Shown: positions 32,619 to 43,150, counted from the first letter of the stretch. The stretch is DNA of 64,000 bases from Lophium mytilinum (GCA_010093605.1 MU004181.1:2510215-2574214), one strand, 5' to 3'. A program made the numbers and translations. The notes: generated by a model not told the origin, from the letters alone.

Positions 32619-33808
32619 CTAACCTCCGTGGTATACTATCTCCTTCCTGATGATCCTCTCCCCATCGATCCAACTGTCCACCACCCCGCCGTCGCCGAGA
32701 TCAATTGACTCCTTCATTTTGTCTATCTCTGTCCTCGTCACCTTGTGCCCCGAAACTGATTCCACGATTCGATAAAAGAGCTCATTAGACTGGTGGAAAG
32801 GCATTACTATATCTCCCGTGGCATGGACCATGGTCATTCGGATCTTTCTGCTTTTTTGCACCACCTCTGCCAACCTATCTGCACTTTTCCAAGTGTCTTT
32901 CACTCTCCTTCCAAGCCATGCGCTTAACCAGGGCATGAGTTTCAAGGGCGCAAAAACGGGCAACACTCCGCCAACGGAGTAGGATAGGAAAGCATTCTTG
33001 GCGTCGCTAAAGCCGGCGCAGATAACAACGCCGGCAATTTGCGAAGGGGGATCCAAATTGATGGCATACTGGGCGGCGGCACTGGCAACAGCTGTCCCAA
33101 GACTGTGCCCTAGTAATACAATGCGGTCCGCAGGGATATGAGCTTCGTTAAGAGCCCAATCAAGTACGGCGATGGCATCATTGACACATCCGGCTTCTGT
33201 CGGAGTTCCAGTAGAATGGCCAAAGCCGCGGTAATCAAACGTTAGGATGAAGATCTTATCAGACGCACCAGACGAGAGAACGCGATACTCCTCGGTGCGC
33301 CGGCCCTGTCCAATTGTTGCCGTGTTACCGTGGAAATAGATCACGAGTCGCGCTTCCGGATCTTGAGCGAGAAGTTGGAAGGCCAATCTTTCTTTCACAT
33401 CAGCAAAAGGGCCAGCTTTTTCTTTCTGGAAGCTCTCAACATGTCTTGCATAGATCCCCAATGGGGCAATTAGCCAGGCGTAGAGGCGCTCTCCATCATT
33501 CGTTGGGATCCGAAATGGGGCGACTTGACTCTCTATTGCGGTCAGCTGTACTTCTCGTTGATAGTTAAAGTAGCCTACTTAAGAATCCAAACGTTTCCGG
33601 TCTGTCTAGCTTGAACCCCCACCATATTTTGACCCAGTGCAAGTACAACATCCTTTAGGATAATCAACGTGGAGTCCGGTGAGGTGACCATAGTATCTTA
33701 CTGGCGCTGGAACCATGGGATGCTGCAGAGAAGCATACCCAAGATCCATATCCCACTCACAGCACTTAGACATACTGTGATGCGGTGGTACGCCCCCGTG
33801 GCATCCAT
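32619..33808 (-). CDS. Membrane-anchored alpha/beta hydrolase (ABHD12/ABHD13-like)
   Basis: Model complement(join(32619..33532,33579..33652,33702..33808)), 364 residues with matching phases (introns 46 and 49 bp). The N-terminus MDATGAYHRITVC is followed by one membrane helix ending IPWFQRQMLYLH. The family-typical FGFLKSQVAPFRIPT..GERLYAWLIAPLG leads into the catalytic domain: YFHGN oxyanion loop, DYRGFGHSTG, nucleophile GHSLGT, and acid/His regions near HATGDIVMPF and SGHK. Related proteins hydrolyse lysophospholipids or monoacylglycerols at membranes; the substrate here is inferred. It is embedded in the array of orphan membrane proteins, on the same strand. Confidence 0.85.
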
Positions 33809-34291
33809 AATCGGTCAGCCTGTCGTTGAGGTGTAAAGGGCGTGTGAGACGCACTGATCAGCGATCGGAACAGTAGTCCGAAGAACTAGTCCCAGTCAGT
33901 CAGGGAAGCGGAAGATCCCAACGGTATGGCGGCGGTGCCAACCACAATACTCTCCAGATGTCCAGCGCTTCAACGCATGAATTCACTTACTAGGTCTTAA
34001 AGTGCTTCTACCTTGCGCGGAATGATGGTAGCAATGTTATCACACTCGCTCTTCGTCATGTGATCCAATCTGACATCGTCAAAGCCCCGCTCGCATTCAG
34101 CCAGTTTCGTGTCATCCACGCGTATCAGCAGCCGCGACGGATTGTCACCTTCCACGGGAAACCTAGTCCGCGGCCGATATGCTGCTGCCTAGCTAGATTG
34201 CACACAGTATATACATTTGACAGAGTCGCCTCTACCTACTCACCCTAGAGCCAGCCTCTATTCTAACAGAAGAACATTTAACGCGCTTGCC
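33809..34291. other. Divergent promoter region (ABHD hydrolase / GFA protein)
   Basis: 483 bp between the two divergent start codons. No gene or repeat seen. Confidence 0.5.
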
Positions 34292-35015
34292 ATGTCCGCT
34301 CCGGCAGAAACCAGCACTCGAGTCTATAATGGCTCCTGCCATTGTGGTGGGTTTGACTTCAGCCACTATAAACATGACTTCAACTGAACTGTATAGGGGC
34401 GACACAATACTTGGTCAGGTTGACCTTCCCACCGATCCTCGACATCAACGCGAAGTCGATCCGAATCTACAAGTGCAATTGCAGCACATGTACCAAAATG
34501 AACCTGTTCCATCTTCGTCCGATAGATCCAGCCAGCGACTTCCTAGTCCTGAGTCCCAATCCTGAGACCGACCTAGGGGACTACCGCACATTCAAGAAGG
34601 TCCAGAGCTGGTATTTCTGTAAGGAATGCGGTGTACGATGTTTCGGTATTGGTGGGGAATGGGAGACCACCGAGGTCGATCTTGACAAATGGAAGGGGAA
34701 TGAAGGGTCTGAAGGGAAGACGACAAAGGCGTGGAAGCTCAAAGCTGGAGAATGGAAGTATGAGCATGAGGGGAAGGAGGTTGTCAGACCATCTTGCTAT
34801 CTTTCGGTCAATGCTGTTACCGTTGAGCCCGACCAAGAGGGCTTCTCCCTCAAGGAATGGCATGAGAAAGGTTGGATAACATATGTGGTATGTTTCTTTT
34901 TCTCCGCTCTTACGTGCATTCCGTTTCGCTATTCCTTGCTAACAAGTAGCAGGACGCTAGACACCGCGAAGGGGGCCCGAAAGTGGGCGAACCTTACAAA
35001 TGGGGTTCCTATTAG
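34292..35015 (+). CDS. GFA / CENP-V fold zinc protein
   Basis: Model join(34292..34346,34397..34887,34953..35015), 202 residues; phases match. Cys pairs of the GFA (glutathione-dependent formaldehyde-activating enzyme)/CENP-V fold: SCHCGA near residue 16, CNCSTCTK near residue 46, and FCKECGVRCFG near residue 97. The C-terminus reads WITYVDARHREGG..GEPYKWGSY, typical of fungal members. These proteins bind zinc through the Cys clusters; most fungal copies are of unknown function and the original enzymatic claim is disputed. It is the only plus-strand gene inside the 27-41 kb array. Confidence 0.85.
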
Positions 35016-35464
35016 CGTCGGATTATTCAGTGGACATGATGAATGACGAAGAGATCGCTACATTTCGCACATTTTCCACGGTGCACTCTGAAGAATCGAA
35101 TTCAACGCTGTATAATCAAGCTTTTGACAAGATCGCCATCTATCGCATTCAAAAATACTGATACTACTCCACACCTCATCGACGCACAGAGCTAATCATC
35201 TCGGCGAAAAGTCCCTCGTAAGTCCATCGCGGTGTTGATACAGGTGACCTATAGGTCGAACTGAGTGGCTAGGATTAGCTCGTTCTCGTTTTCGACATTC
35301 TTTCTGTCTGCAACGAAAAATCGACCGTGTTTTGAATTTCAACTCCTCTCTCCGCCTTCCGTGCTTGGTGTTCCATAGGATAAAATTCTTTATGTCCCAG
35401 TCAGGTCTAATTGGTCCAGCCGACACTTTACAGGCTATCATCGTTTCAACGGCGGATGTGTCCC
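35016..35464. other. Convergent intergenic region
   Basis: About 450 bp between the GFA gene stop and the stop of orphan 5. No gene seen. Confidence 0.45.
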
Positions 35465-35953
35465 TCATCGCACGACCTGCCTCTCCGCCCCCGTCCAAAC
35501 TCCGACTCCATTTTCATTTCCTTCTCTCAGCGGCGCCGACCGATCATAAGCTCTCTCTGGCGTCTGCGCCTCACGTCCCGCGACTGCATGCGACTGCCAC
35601 AACATCCTATTCAGGGAATCCCACGAGCTTCCAGCGCCACGGTTCCCCTCTGTTCTGGTATGTATATTCCCCAACTCCACACTCTGCGAGCGCCCTGTCG
35701 GATCTGCACCAGCAAGATGTCGCGAACCCGGCCACCGCCACCGCCACCCAATCCGTTGTCCGCGTCTTGGGTTGCTCATCCAATCAGCGCGGCTGCAAAG
35801 CATCATGGTAGCGATGACTAGAAAGAGGAGGATAAATCCGATCATAAAGAAGATGGCGGTGAAGAATCTGGGGGGTAGATCGTAGGAATATTTCTCGTCT
35901 CCGCGTCGGAGAAGAGGAGGTGAGGCAGTGATCGCACCTCTGGCGGGTGCCAT
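35465..35953 (-). CDS. Orphan one-pass membrane protein 5
   Basis: Single exon, 162 residues. N-terminus MAPARGAITASPPLLRRGDEKYS, a very hydrophobic helix at about 30-53 (FFTAIFFMIGFILLFLVIATMM), then CSRADWMSNPRR and an Arg/Trp-rich, disordered tail. The LLRRGD segment before the helix resembles L-V-G-R-A-D in orphan 7 and L-L-E-R-A in orphan 9. Family unknown. Layout and strand match the other members of the array. Confidence 0.5.
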   Translation of the reverse strand: MAPARGAITASPPLLRRGDEKYSYDLPPRFFTAIFFMIGFILLFLVIATMMLCSRADWMSNPRRGQRIGWRWRWPGSRHLAGADPTGRSQSVELGNIHTRTEGNRGAGSSWDSLNRMLWQSHAVAGREAQTPERAYDRSAPLREGNENGVGVWTGAERQVVR

Positions 35954-36520
35954 TGTAAAGGTGTACTGGAATTGGGATGGTATATTTCAGGTTATGCTTG
36001 ATGCAGATAATGGTATAAATTGGGCAGGTCTGGCGAAGATTCCGCTAGCGGCGATGATACCGACAAGGCAGGAAGCTTGACCTCTCCGCGCTAGGGATTT
36101 TCATGATTCTTAAGGACTGCATCAGCATGGTTAAAAAACTTCACTTTCGTATAAGTAAATGCGTGCAGGTATACGTAGGAGATACTGTGTTGGTAGGTGA
36201 CGTTACTAGATCGTACGCTTTTGATAGCCACGTCGGTGAAGGTTGAAGATGGCCAAAGTACAGTCACGAGCGAAAATGACGACTGCCTTGCAAACGAATA
36301 TGCAAACGTCGCGATGAAGGGAAAGTCTTTTCGAAGATTCACAGATACATATGTGATAATTGGATGGGAGATGAATTCATTGATGTATATTCAAGATAGG
36401 GAGATAACGAAAGGCTTAGTTTTTGCAAATGTCCTCTAAGAGAATCTAGGTCAGAGAGCCTAAACAGCCTTGCAGGTACTTACAAAGTCCCTACCAGACC
36501 AGTGCTGACTTTTCGGACAA
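35954..36520. other. Intergenic region within the membrane-protein array
   Basis: About 570 bp, AT-richer than its flanks. A short open frame on either strand has no recognisable content. Confidence 0.4.
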
Positions 36521-37072
36521 CTAGCGCGAAAGGGGTCCCAGTATTGGTTTGGTCAAACGACGACCCGAAGGTTGAGAGGGAGGCTGCCGAGTGAAGTGAT
36601 TCCATGGACTGGAGTGATCGAACTCCGGCAGTCGTGGCGGCTGCGAAGGGATGTGATGACCAGGCACGCCTTCCTCCTGCTGCCTCAAGGACAGGTTAGT
36701 CATTTCAATGCCCTCTGAGCCCTCGCATGGCTGCGGCGGTGAAGGCTCGCGCTTACGGTCCCGGTTGCTCTGGTTCTTGCACTTCTGGCAAGTACCGTCT
36801 CTGTAAGTTGTGTAGATCATCAAGATAAGGAACACAGTCATGAAGATGAAGAGCAGAGAGAGACATATGAGCGCGACGATTGGGAAGGCTGGGTTTGGGT
36901 AGCCACCCGATGGACGTTCGCCGGTCACGGTCTGGGTAACAGTCGCCGTTGTAGTGATGGTTGAAACGGACATCTGACTTGCTTTGGAAGGGTCAAGACT
37001 TTTAGTCAAGACCCCGGATAGCCTTTGGGAGGTATGCGCGGAGAAGGTTCCTGGAAGGGGAAATGTGGTCAT
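36521..37072 (-). CDS. Orphan one-pass membrane protein 6
   Basis: Single exon, 183 residues. Ser/Thr-rich N-terminus including STITTTATVTQTVTGERP, the same TVTQTV signature as orphan 3, then one helix at about 63-89, a Y-R-D-G-TCQKCKNQ juxtamembrane piece with a C-x2-C pair, and a Pro/Gln-rich tail ending in basic residues. No signal peptide. Family unknown; probable surface-exposed N-terminus. Confidence 0.55.
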   Translation of the reverse strand: MTTFPLPGTFSAHTSQRLSGVLTKSLDPSKASQMSVSTITTTATVTQTVTGERPSGGYPNPAFPIVALICLSLLFIFMTVFLILMIYTTYRDGTCQKCKNQSNRDRKREPSPPQPCEGSEGIEMTNLSLRQQEEGVPGHHIPSQPPRLPEFDHSSPWNHFTRQPPSQPSGRRLTKPILGPLSR

Positions 37073-37807
37073 CAGAAGGCGATTGACAAGTGATATGGAA
37101 AGTCTTTAAGATCAGAGTGAGTGGATTCTCAATCTCAGGGCTGCTTTAGTCTGATGCTTTTGTCGTAGAAAACGCGGACATTCCCGTATATATACCGAAT
37201 TCGGATTCCGTGCCCATACAATGCTGGTCTTACAATGTTTAGGTTTTTGTGCGCTCCTATTGGTCCAGCACACAAAGGTTTTCTCTTTGGGTTCTAGAGT
37301 ATGCTAGGTTGTTATCGAAGACATGTTTTTATTGACCAGGCGCTTCGCGCAATTTGACCTACCACGAGTGGGGGAGACAGGCATTGTTTAGTGGCGCCCA
37401 AAGCTACTGCTCGGAAGCAAGGTAGATCGAATCGCCTGAACTCTGCAAGTGAAAAGCAACGATACTATTTGAAGCTATTCATAAGCTTTCAGAAAACAGC
37501 TATCAATCGAATGCAATGCCATTAGTTTTGATCGAGGACTTCGAATTTAGAGACGAAGGCGAAGTCGTTGCATGAAACACGCCATGTCCAACATCACTTA
37601 CAAATGGCATATGAAGTAGTTAGCTGGTCTTCGGATCGAGAGATATTTTTGAGATTCTGAGTTACGTATTCGCTATCGCGGGGAAATGTGAGTCGATTCT
37701 CATTTCTAACTTCTATCGAGCCAGCGAATAGGGTATTTAGAAGAAGTAACTCAGCCAGCAACATGATCCGAAGTGATCATATCACTGATCTAGATCAGAA
37801 AGCAAAC
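37073..37807. other. Intergenic region within the membrane-protein array
   Basis: About 735 bp of AT-richer sequence with no gene recognised. Confidence 0.4.
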
Positions 37808-38650
37808 CTAAGTCCGCAGCTCAAATGCCCATGCAGTATCAGGGCCATATTTGGTCTCCGGATGACAGTGGCGCCTAACCTGTACTACCTTCCGTGGTGG
37901 AAGTGGAGGCGTCGGCGGACTTCGTGCCTTCAAAGAATTCTCGATAGGTGATGATCTAGGCGGGATCGGTGTAAAAGCCCACGCGTTCTCTTCGTTAAAC
38001 TCCAAGTTTGGATGCATTCCCGTCTTCAGGTACACACGAGGAGGCTTCGCCGGTTCGGCCAAATTCATCACCATTCTTCTCGGTCCCCTCGCCATATGTG
38101 AGAGATCGGGCCTTTCCCATGGCAATGCAGGCCTTTGCGGAGCTTGAGATCGTGCTTCGTCGTCTTCTTTTGGTTTGAACCACCCTTCTCTAATGGGATT
38201 TGTCTCTTCCTTACCTACTATGTTGTACTCTTTGGGCGATTGCTGCCTTGCTTGGAGACGAGGAGGGGGTTCTCTTCTCGCCTGCTGAGCTCCGCGTGAT
38301 ACCTGCGTTACTATGGCCAGCGGAGGTGCGTCTGGGCCCCTCCGTCGATGGTGCAGGGTCCTAGCCCCAGCCTCCTCCTCCCTCGGAGCATTATTCCTCG
38401 TTCTGCATCGGCATAGCACTATGCTCAATGCGAACAGTACCGCGAATCCTAGCGCAGATGGTACAAGGATTGCTACCACTTTCTTTGTATCAAGAGGGTC
38501 AGGAGTCTTGTAGGTTTCAGGAGTAGGCACCCCTGAGAAGAAGGACTTCGAGACTGTGCACGGAAAGATCACTCCCGTTTTCCAACATGACGGAATGTTT
38601 GTAGGTGCTGGCTCGTCAGCACGCCCGACGAGAGATTGCATTGGAGGCAT
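37808..38650 (-). CDS. Orphan one-pass membrane protein 7, with duplicated C-terminal motif
   Basis: 280 residues from the ATG at 38650. N-terminus MPPMQSLVGRADEPAPTN with two Cys, one helix at about 58-80, then RCRTRNN and a long Arg/Pro/Gln-rich cytosolic-looking tail. Near the C-terminus a motif occurs twice: PPR-V..H-P-N-L-E-F-N-E-E-N-AWAF (about 206-226) and PPRKV..H-P-E-T-K-Y-G-P-D-T-AWAFEL (about 253-277). Such a duplicated aromatic motif could be a binding peptide for a partner domain, which is inference. Family unknown. Confidence 0.58.
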   Translation of the reverse strand: MPPMQSLVGRADEPAPTNIPSCWKTGVIFPCTVSKSFFSGVPTPETYKTPDPLDTKKVVAILVPSALGFAVLFALSIVLCRCRTRNNAPREEEAGARTLHHRRRGPDAPPLAIVTQVSRGAQQARREPPPRLQARQQSPKEYNIVGKEETNPIREGWFKPKEDDEARSQAPQRPALPWERPDLSHMARGPRRMVMNLAEPAKPPRVYLKTGMHPNLEFNEENAWAFTPIPPRSSPIENSLKARSPPTPPLPPRKVVQVRRHCHPETKYGPDTAWAFELRT

Positions 38651-39220
38651 GAATACTGTTTCTGACTGCTTAAAGAAGTGGAGTACTGACTGCCTGACCC
38701 GTATGGAAAAGCTTGCGAAGCGGAAGGGAATTTTTTTCTTATGTTGCAAGCAGATAAAATGTCGTGGTAAGCAATCAACCTCTCGGGGCTAGTGACTCTT
38801 TATGTGTACTTATGGAAAGGCTTTGACAATATCCTTTGTGTGTTTGTACAAACAATGCCGTCCCCTGATGTGCATAGGCGAAAGTGTTCTAATTTCCCCT
38901 TAGGCACCGCAGCTTTGTAATTTCACAATGTCGCACTCCGTATTATCCTTTTCGAACACTGTTGTCCGTGGGATCATCCTCAAAATAACTCTCTGCGCAT
39001 CGAGTCTCGACATCAATAACCATTCTTGAAGGCCAAAAAAATCAAATTTAGTACTGTAGCTGAAGTATCATAGGAGACTGGGATCTATTGCTTATCTTAC
39101 CTAAGTGCGGCTACCATTTTGATAACCTCTATTTACTCATTGCTAGCAAATGAGTACTGGAGCGGCTCACATAGAGCCCGCATTCTAACTCAGCTTCTCG
39201 CCGAGAATCTGCCTGGTCTC
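38651..39220. other. Intergenic region within the membrane-protein array
   Basis: Promoter side of orphan 7; AT-rich. Nothing recognised. Confidence 0.4.
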
Positions 39221-39719
39221 TTACTTGGGATGGTAGGTTGGTGGTGGACGAGTGAGTAGAAAGCACGCACTCCCACCCGATCCCTCAACCCAGGCAGGAG
39301 CTTGCTGCCCAGGGTCGGTCACTAGAGCAGCTTCAGCCAGGTTGCTAGCTCGAGCAGTGGTTTGTTGAGCCGGTTGCGGTCTACTGAAGGGTACATCAGC
39401 CGCCCATGCCTCGATATCATTGGCGCTGCTTGTAGCACCATTTACCTGTTGATTGGGACTATCAGGCGAAGGAGCTAGCACCAAAGCTAGCGATGGCGCA
39501 CAAGATGGCACACAAGATGATTGGTCTGCCATCTGGAAGAGCAGAAGGGTTTGGGTCTGAGGATTCAGCCTTGAGACGGGAGTCTTGTGGTGGATTTTTC
39601 AGGTCCAAAGAGTTTGGGAGAGACTGCGTGTGCTCGTACCTGGGGGTTTCGAAAGCTTTTGGAGCACAGAACTGATGAGGTAACTTAGCTGACATTCCTT
39701 GAGTGATATATATGTCCAA
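39221..39719 (-). pseudogene. Degenerate copy related to orphan 9
   Basis: A 103-residue frame (39221-39532) ends in NDIEAWAADVP..ARASNLAEAALVTDPG, clearly related to the C-terminus of orphan 9 (VEVRAANW..TRTSNLAAAARVTDS). It has no membrane helix in that frame. A short hydrophobic stretch (IILCAILCAIASFG) lies in another frame just upstream (39462-39719), as if the frame had shifted between helix and tail. It could alternatively be a short active gene or have an unrecognised intron. I favour a decaying tandem duplicate. Confidence 0.4.
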
Positions 39720-40222
39720 GAGAATTGAATTGCGTTTTCACAACTCGACGAACTTTTGCAGGTTTCTTTATTCACACCAGGTCAGGCGAGCGAACAATGT
39801 TTCGCGTTCACAATGCACTCTCATTAGCTATTGATGAAGAAAGTCGCAACGCGCGCCACAAAATACTAGTCTCTAGCGTATGAAGAGAAAGCGGGTCACG
39901 TGTATCGTCGACTGTTGGCGAGTTTCGATTATCACAGAAGTCCTGCATCAAGCAATAGTTGCTCATGTCACAGTATCAGTGTTTTAAGTTGCATGGGGAT
40001 GTATGTTATGAGAATTGGGATCTATCGTTTACCTTGAGCGAGTGCTGATATCAACTGGATATCTGTAATGCACCTTTGTGGAGTCGTGGAGAGCCTACTA
40101 TCAGCTTAATTGAACCATCGAGCCTCCGATATACCACTGACGGCTCGTTTCTAGAACTCTAAGAAGGCGAAGGGTGTTATCTTGTTAAAGTTACTCAGTT
40201 CGTAGCCAGGTGGTTCGGGGTG
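39720..40222. other. Intergenic region within the membrane-protein array
   Basis: About 500 bp with no gene recognised. Confidence 0.4.
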
Positions 40223-40663
40223 CTACCGCCGGCTGTCAGTCACCCGAGCGGCAGCGGCAAGGTTGCTGGTTCGGGTAGGTTGGTGACTCGCCTGAGTTTT
40301 AGTGATTTTTGCATCAGAATCATCTCCCGGCCTCCAATTAGCGGCTCGGACTTCGACATCTTCGACACCAGGTGCTCGCTTCGTCTTCCTGAATACTTTC
40401 GAGATGGCGAAGCCAAGGGTCAAGATGGCAAGTACGCCCACGAAGATCCCCACTATGGCTATAGCCACAAGTATACCCACCTTGGTATCATGCTTAATGG
40501 ATGCGGACGTTGTCGAGAGAGTGGGCACCCACGATGCGGCTGGAGGTGCCCCTGTGGGAGTCGGAGTCCAAGCCGGAAGAGCTCGTTCTAGAAGTGCATT
40601 GACAGTTGCTCCTGGGGTAATGGGTTGCTTCGACACTATTGGGCTTGGAGTGATAAAAGCCAT
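40223..40663 (-). CDS. Orphan one-pass membrane protein 9
   Basis: 146 residues from the ATG at 40663; the frame upstream is open but lacks an ATG. Thr/Pro-rich N-terminus with the L-L-E-R-A-L-P segment, a helix at about 61-85 (VGILVAIAIVGIFVGVLAIL), a basic stop-transfer FRKTKR, and a tail ending TRTSNLAAAARVTDSRR. The tail is shared with the degenerate copy at 39221. No signal peptide. Family unknown. Confidence 0.55.
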   Translation of the reverse strand: MAFITPSPIVSKQPITPGATVNALLERALPAWTPTPTGAPPAASWVPTLSTTSASIKHDTKVGILVAIAIVGIFVGVLAILTLGFAISKVFRKTKRAPGVEDVEVRAANWRPGDDSDAKITKTQASHQPTRTSNLAAAARVTDSRR

Positions 40664-41712
40664 GGTAGGTTGCAAGGTTTGCGTTGGAGCTGAAGAAAGA
40701 TGAATGATCGAAAGAGAGATCAGTGGGTGTAGGATGGGACTACACGAGACTGCGAAGTTTAAGAGTTTTGGAATGCTGTCTCTGAGAGTTTTCAGAGAAG
40801 AAGACAAAAAGTTCTTGATGCAAGAGATAATCTAGAATTTGTGGTTGTCATCAAGGTTTCGCGAGAGGGTTTATATCCCGAGAGCTCTGCATTGTGACTT
40901 AAGTAGTCCACAAATCTTCAGGGCTTTCTTGCTGTGTAGCTATAAGGAGGAATTTCTGTTCATAGGAGATATACTTTGGTCATCTAACAATGTCTTCGTC
41001 GGCAATTACCTATGGCTCGCATAGGGTGTCCACACTTCGATAGAACGCTTGCAGTTGCTTTACGTCCTCATCGGAGCAAAGAATCTACCCGAAATATATG
41101 CCTCCGGCTTGCTTTGTTGTTCTTGTCTGATACCATATGCATGTCTGACGTCCTGATTAGAATTTGAGGATACAAGCTTGATTTTTCTGAAGAAGAAACT
41201 GTTTTCCACGGGGTAGCGTAAAATACCCGTTGCTTTGTAATGTTATTATCTATGTCTAGGCCACGTTGAGCTTTAAGCATCCTTCTCACGGCTAGAATTT
41301 AATGGTCCTACTCTTCAGAAACTATCAACAAGGACTGGGCTTACTTTGAGCTGACGAACATGGCTTCATTTAAAAAATGTCGAGCCTAGGCCGGAAGATA
41401 ATTCCGCACGACCCTACCCCGGTCTTATACTTCCAGTATACTTCCAGTACCTCCAGCAAAATGGCGCTTCAGAAGTGCCGACTCTCGGTCCGTTGGCGGA
41501 TCGCAAGTTCGGATTAGTTATCTCACGAGTAGTTTGCCGTGGGTATGGCCTCCAAAAGTTGCAGCAGTACGTAGTCGTCTGTGGGGAAGATACCGAGGCG
41601 CCGAGGCACCCTCGAGTTTAAGATCCCGATTCCTAGCTCATCCGCCATCACTCCTTTCTGACACCCTCGCCGCCATTGCAACCTCAGTATCCTCTATAAC
41701 GCTCCATTCATC
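40664..41712. other. Intergenic region upstream of thiolase
   Basis: About 1 kb between divergent genes. It contains an 11-bp direct repeat TATACTTCCAG at 41426-41436 and 41437-41447 and two CCGAGG hexamers (separate entry). No gene seen. Confidence 0.5.
41593..41606 (+). promoter_or_regulatory. Two adjacent CCGAGG sites (FarA/FarB-type core)
   Basis: CCGAGG occurs at 41593-41598 and again at 41601-41606, about 110 bp upstream of the thiolase ATG. CCTCGG (the reverse complement) is the core bound by the fatty-acid regulators FarA/FarB in Aspergillus nidulans and enriched at beta-oxidation genes. Two copies 8 bp apart in front of a peroxisomal thiolase are unlikely to be chance, but binding is inferred. 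Confidence 0.5.
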
Positions 41713-43150
41713 ATGGCCGAACGACTCAGCTCCATTCTCTCGCACATCACACCCAGCAGAAGCGGCCTCTCCACCATGTAAGCTAAGCCAGCTCCATCCG
41801 CGGAGCTCTTCCCCGCATTATTCACCGAAATTGAAGAGGTTCTATACGCAAGTTCAATATATACATATACTGACAGTCCTCAGAACCACCAAGAATGCCG
41901 ATGATATAGTCATTACGCTTGCGATCCGGACACCCCTCACGAAGGCTGGCAAGGGTGGCTTGAAGGACACGCCGCTGGACGGCCTGGTGTATAAGCTTCT
42001 CAAGGAAGTGGTCTCGAAGTCAAAGATAGATCCGGCGTTGGTGGAGGATATCTGTTTGGGCAATGTACGCTTCCTCACCCTTGCCAATGTCCCCAGCAAG
42101 CTCGAGACTGTTGCTTGAACGAAAGCTAATGGCATCTTCCAACAGGTCTCCGACGCTAAAGCAGCCTACTACGTCCGCGCCGCAATGCTCGGTGCAGGCT
42201 TCCCTAATACCACCGCCGGCTCCTCCGTCAATCGTTTTTGCAGTTCCGGCTTGAAAGCTGTACAGGACATTGCGAACCAGATCTCCACCGGTAGCATCAG
42301 CGTCGGGCTTGCATTAGGCGCGGAACACATGACCACGGGTGGCGACCGCCTCGAGCGACCCTACTACGACGAGATATTGCAGAACCAGGAGGCGTGCGAC
42401 TGTATGCAGCCCATGGGACAAACCTCAGAGAATGTAGGAAAGGATTTCGACATCAGCCGCGAGGCGCAAGACAGGTACGCCACGGAGTCATACAGGCGAG
42501 CAGAGGTAGCCCAAAAAGCGGGCTGGTTTGACGACGAGATTGCGCCCATTTCTGTCAAGGTCAAGGACCCCAAGACGGGCGAGGAGAAGACCATCACTCT
42601 CACAAAAGACGAGGGTCCTCGGTGGGGAACCACGTTCGAGGCGCTGAACAAGATCCGTCCTGCTTTCCTTCCGCATGGCGACCGTAGTACTGGTGGCAAC
42701 TCGTCCCAAGTAACCGATGGCGCGGCCGCTGTGCTGCTCATGAAGCGCTCCAAGGCTGAGGAGCTTGGTCAACCCATCCTAGCCAAATACGTCGGCGCCA
42801 CGGTAGCTGGTCTCGCCCCACGGATTATGGGCATTGGGCCCTCCATTGCCATTCCCAAGCTGTTGACGAAGTTCAACATCACCCTTGCTGACGTCGACCT
42901 CATCGAGCTGAACGAAGCTTTTGCCAGCATGGCCGTGTACTGTGTCAACACCCTGAAGATCGACCCAGCCAAGATGAATGTGAGAGGTGGCGCAATTGCA
43001 CTAGGACACCCCCTGGGATGTACAGGCGCACGGCAGATAGTGACCGGTCTCAGTGAAGCCAGGAGGCAGAAGAAGAAGATCTTGCTCACCAGCATGTGTA
43101 TTGGTACTGGTATGGGGATGGCCGGGTTGTTCGTCAACGAACAGATCTAA
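41713..43150 (+). CDS. POT1: Peroxisomal 3-ketoacyl-CoA thiolase
   Basis: Model join(41713..41777,41884..42064,42146..43150), 416 residues, phases matching. It catalyses the last step of peroxisomal beta-oxidation, cleaving 3-ketoacyl-CoA with CoA to acetyl-CoA and a shortened acyl-CoA. Active-site Cys in NRFCSSGL, His in GHPLGCTGARQ and second Cys in CIGTGMG are all present, as is the LNEAFASMA loop. The N-terminus contains RLSSILSHI (residues 4-12), a PTS2 of the form R-L-x5-H with Ile where Leu or Ala is usual at the last position, as expected for the Pex7-imported thiolase. The first intron (106 bp) lies soon after the PTS2. Regulation by fatty acids is suggested by the upstream CCGAGG pair. 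Confidence 0.93.
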
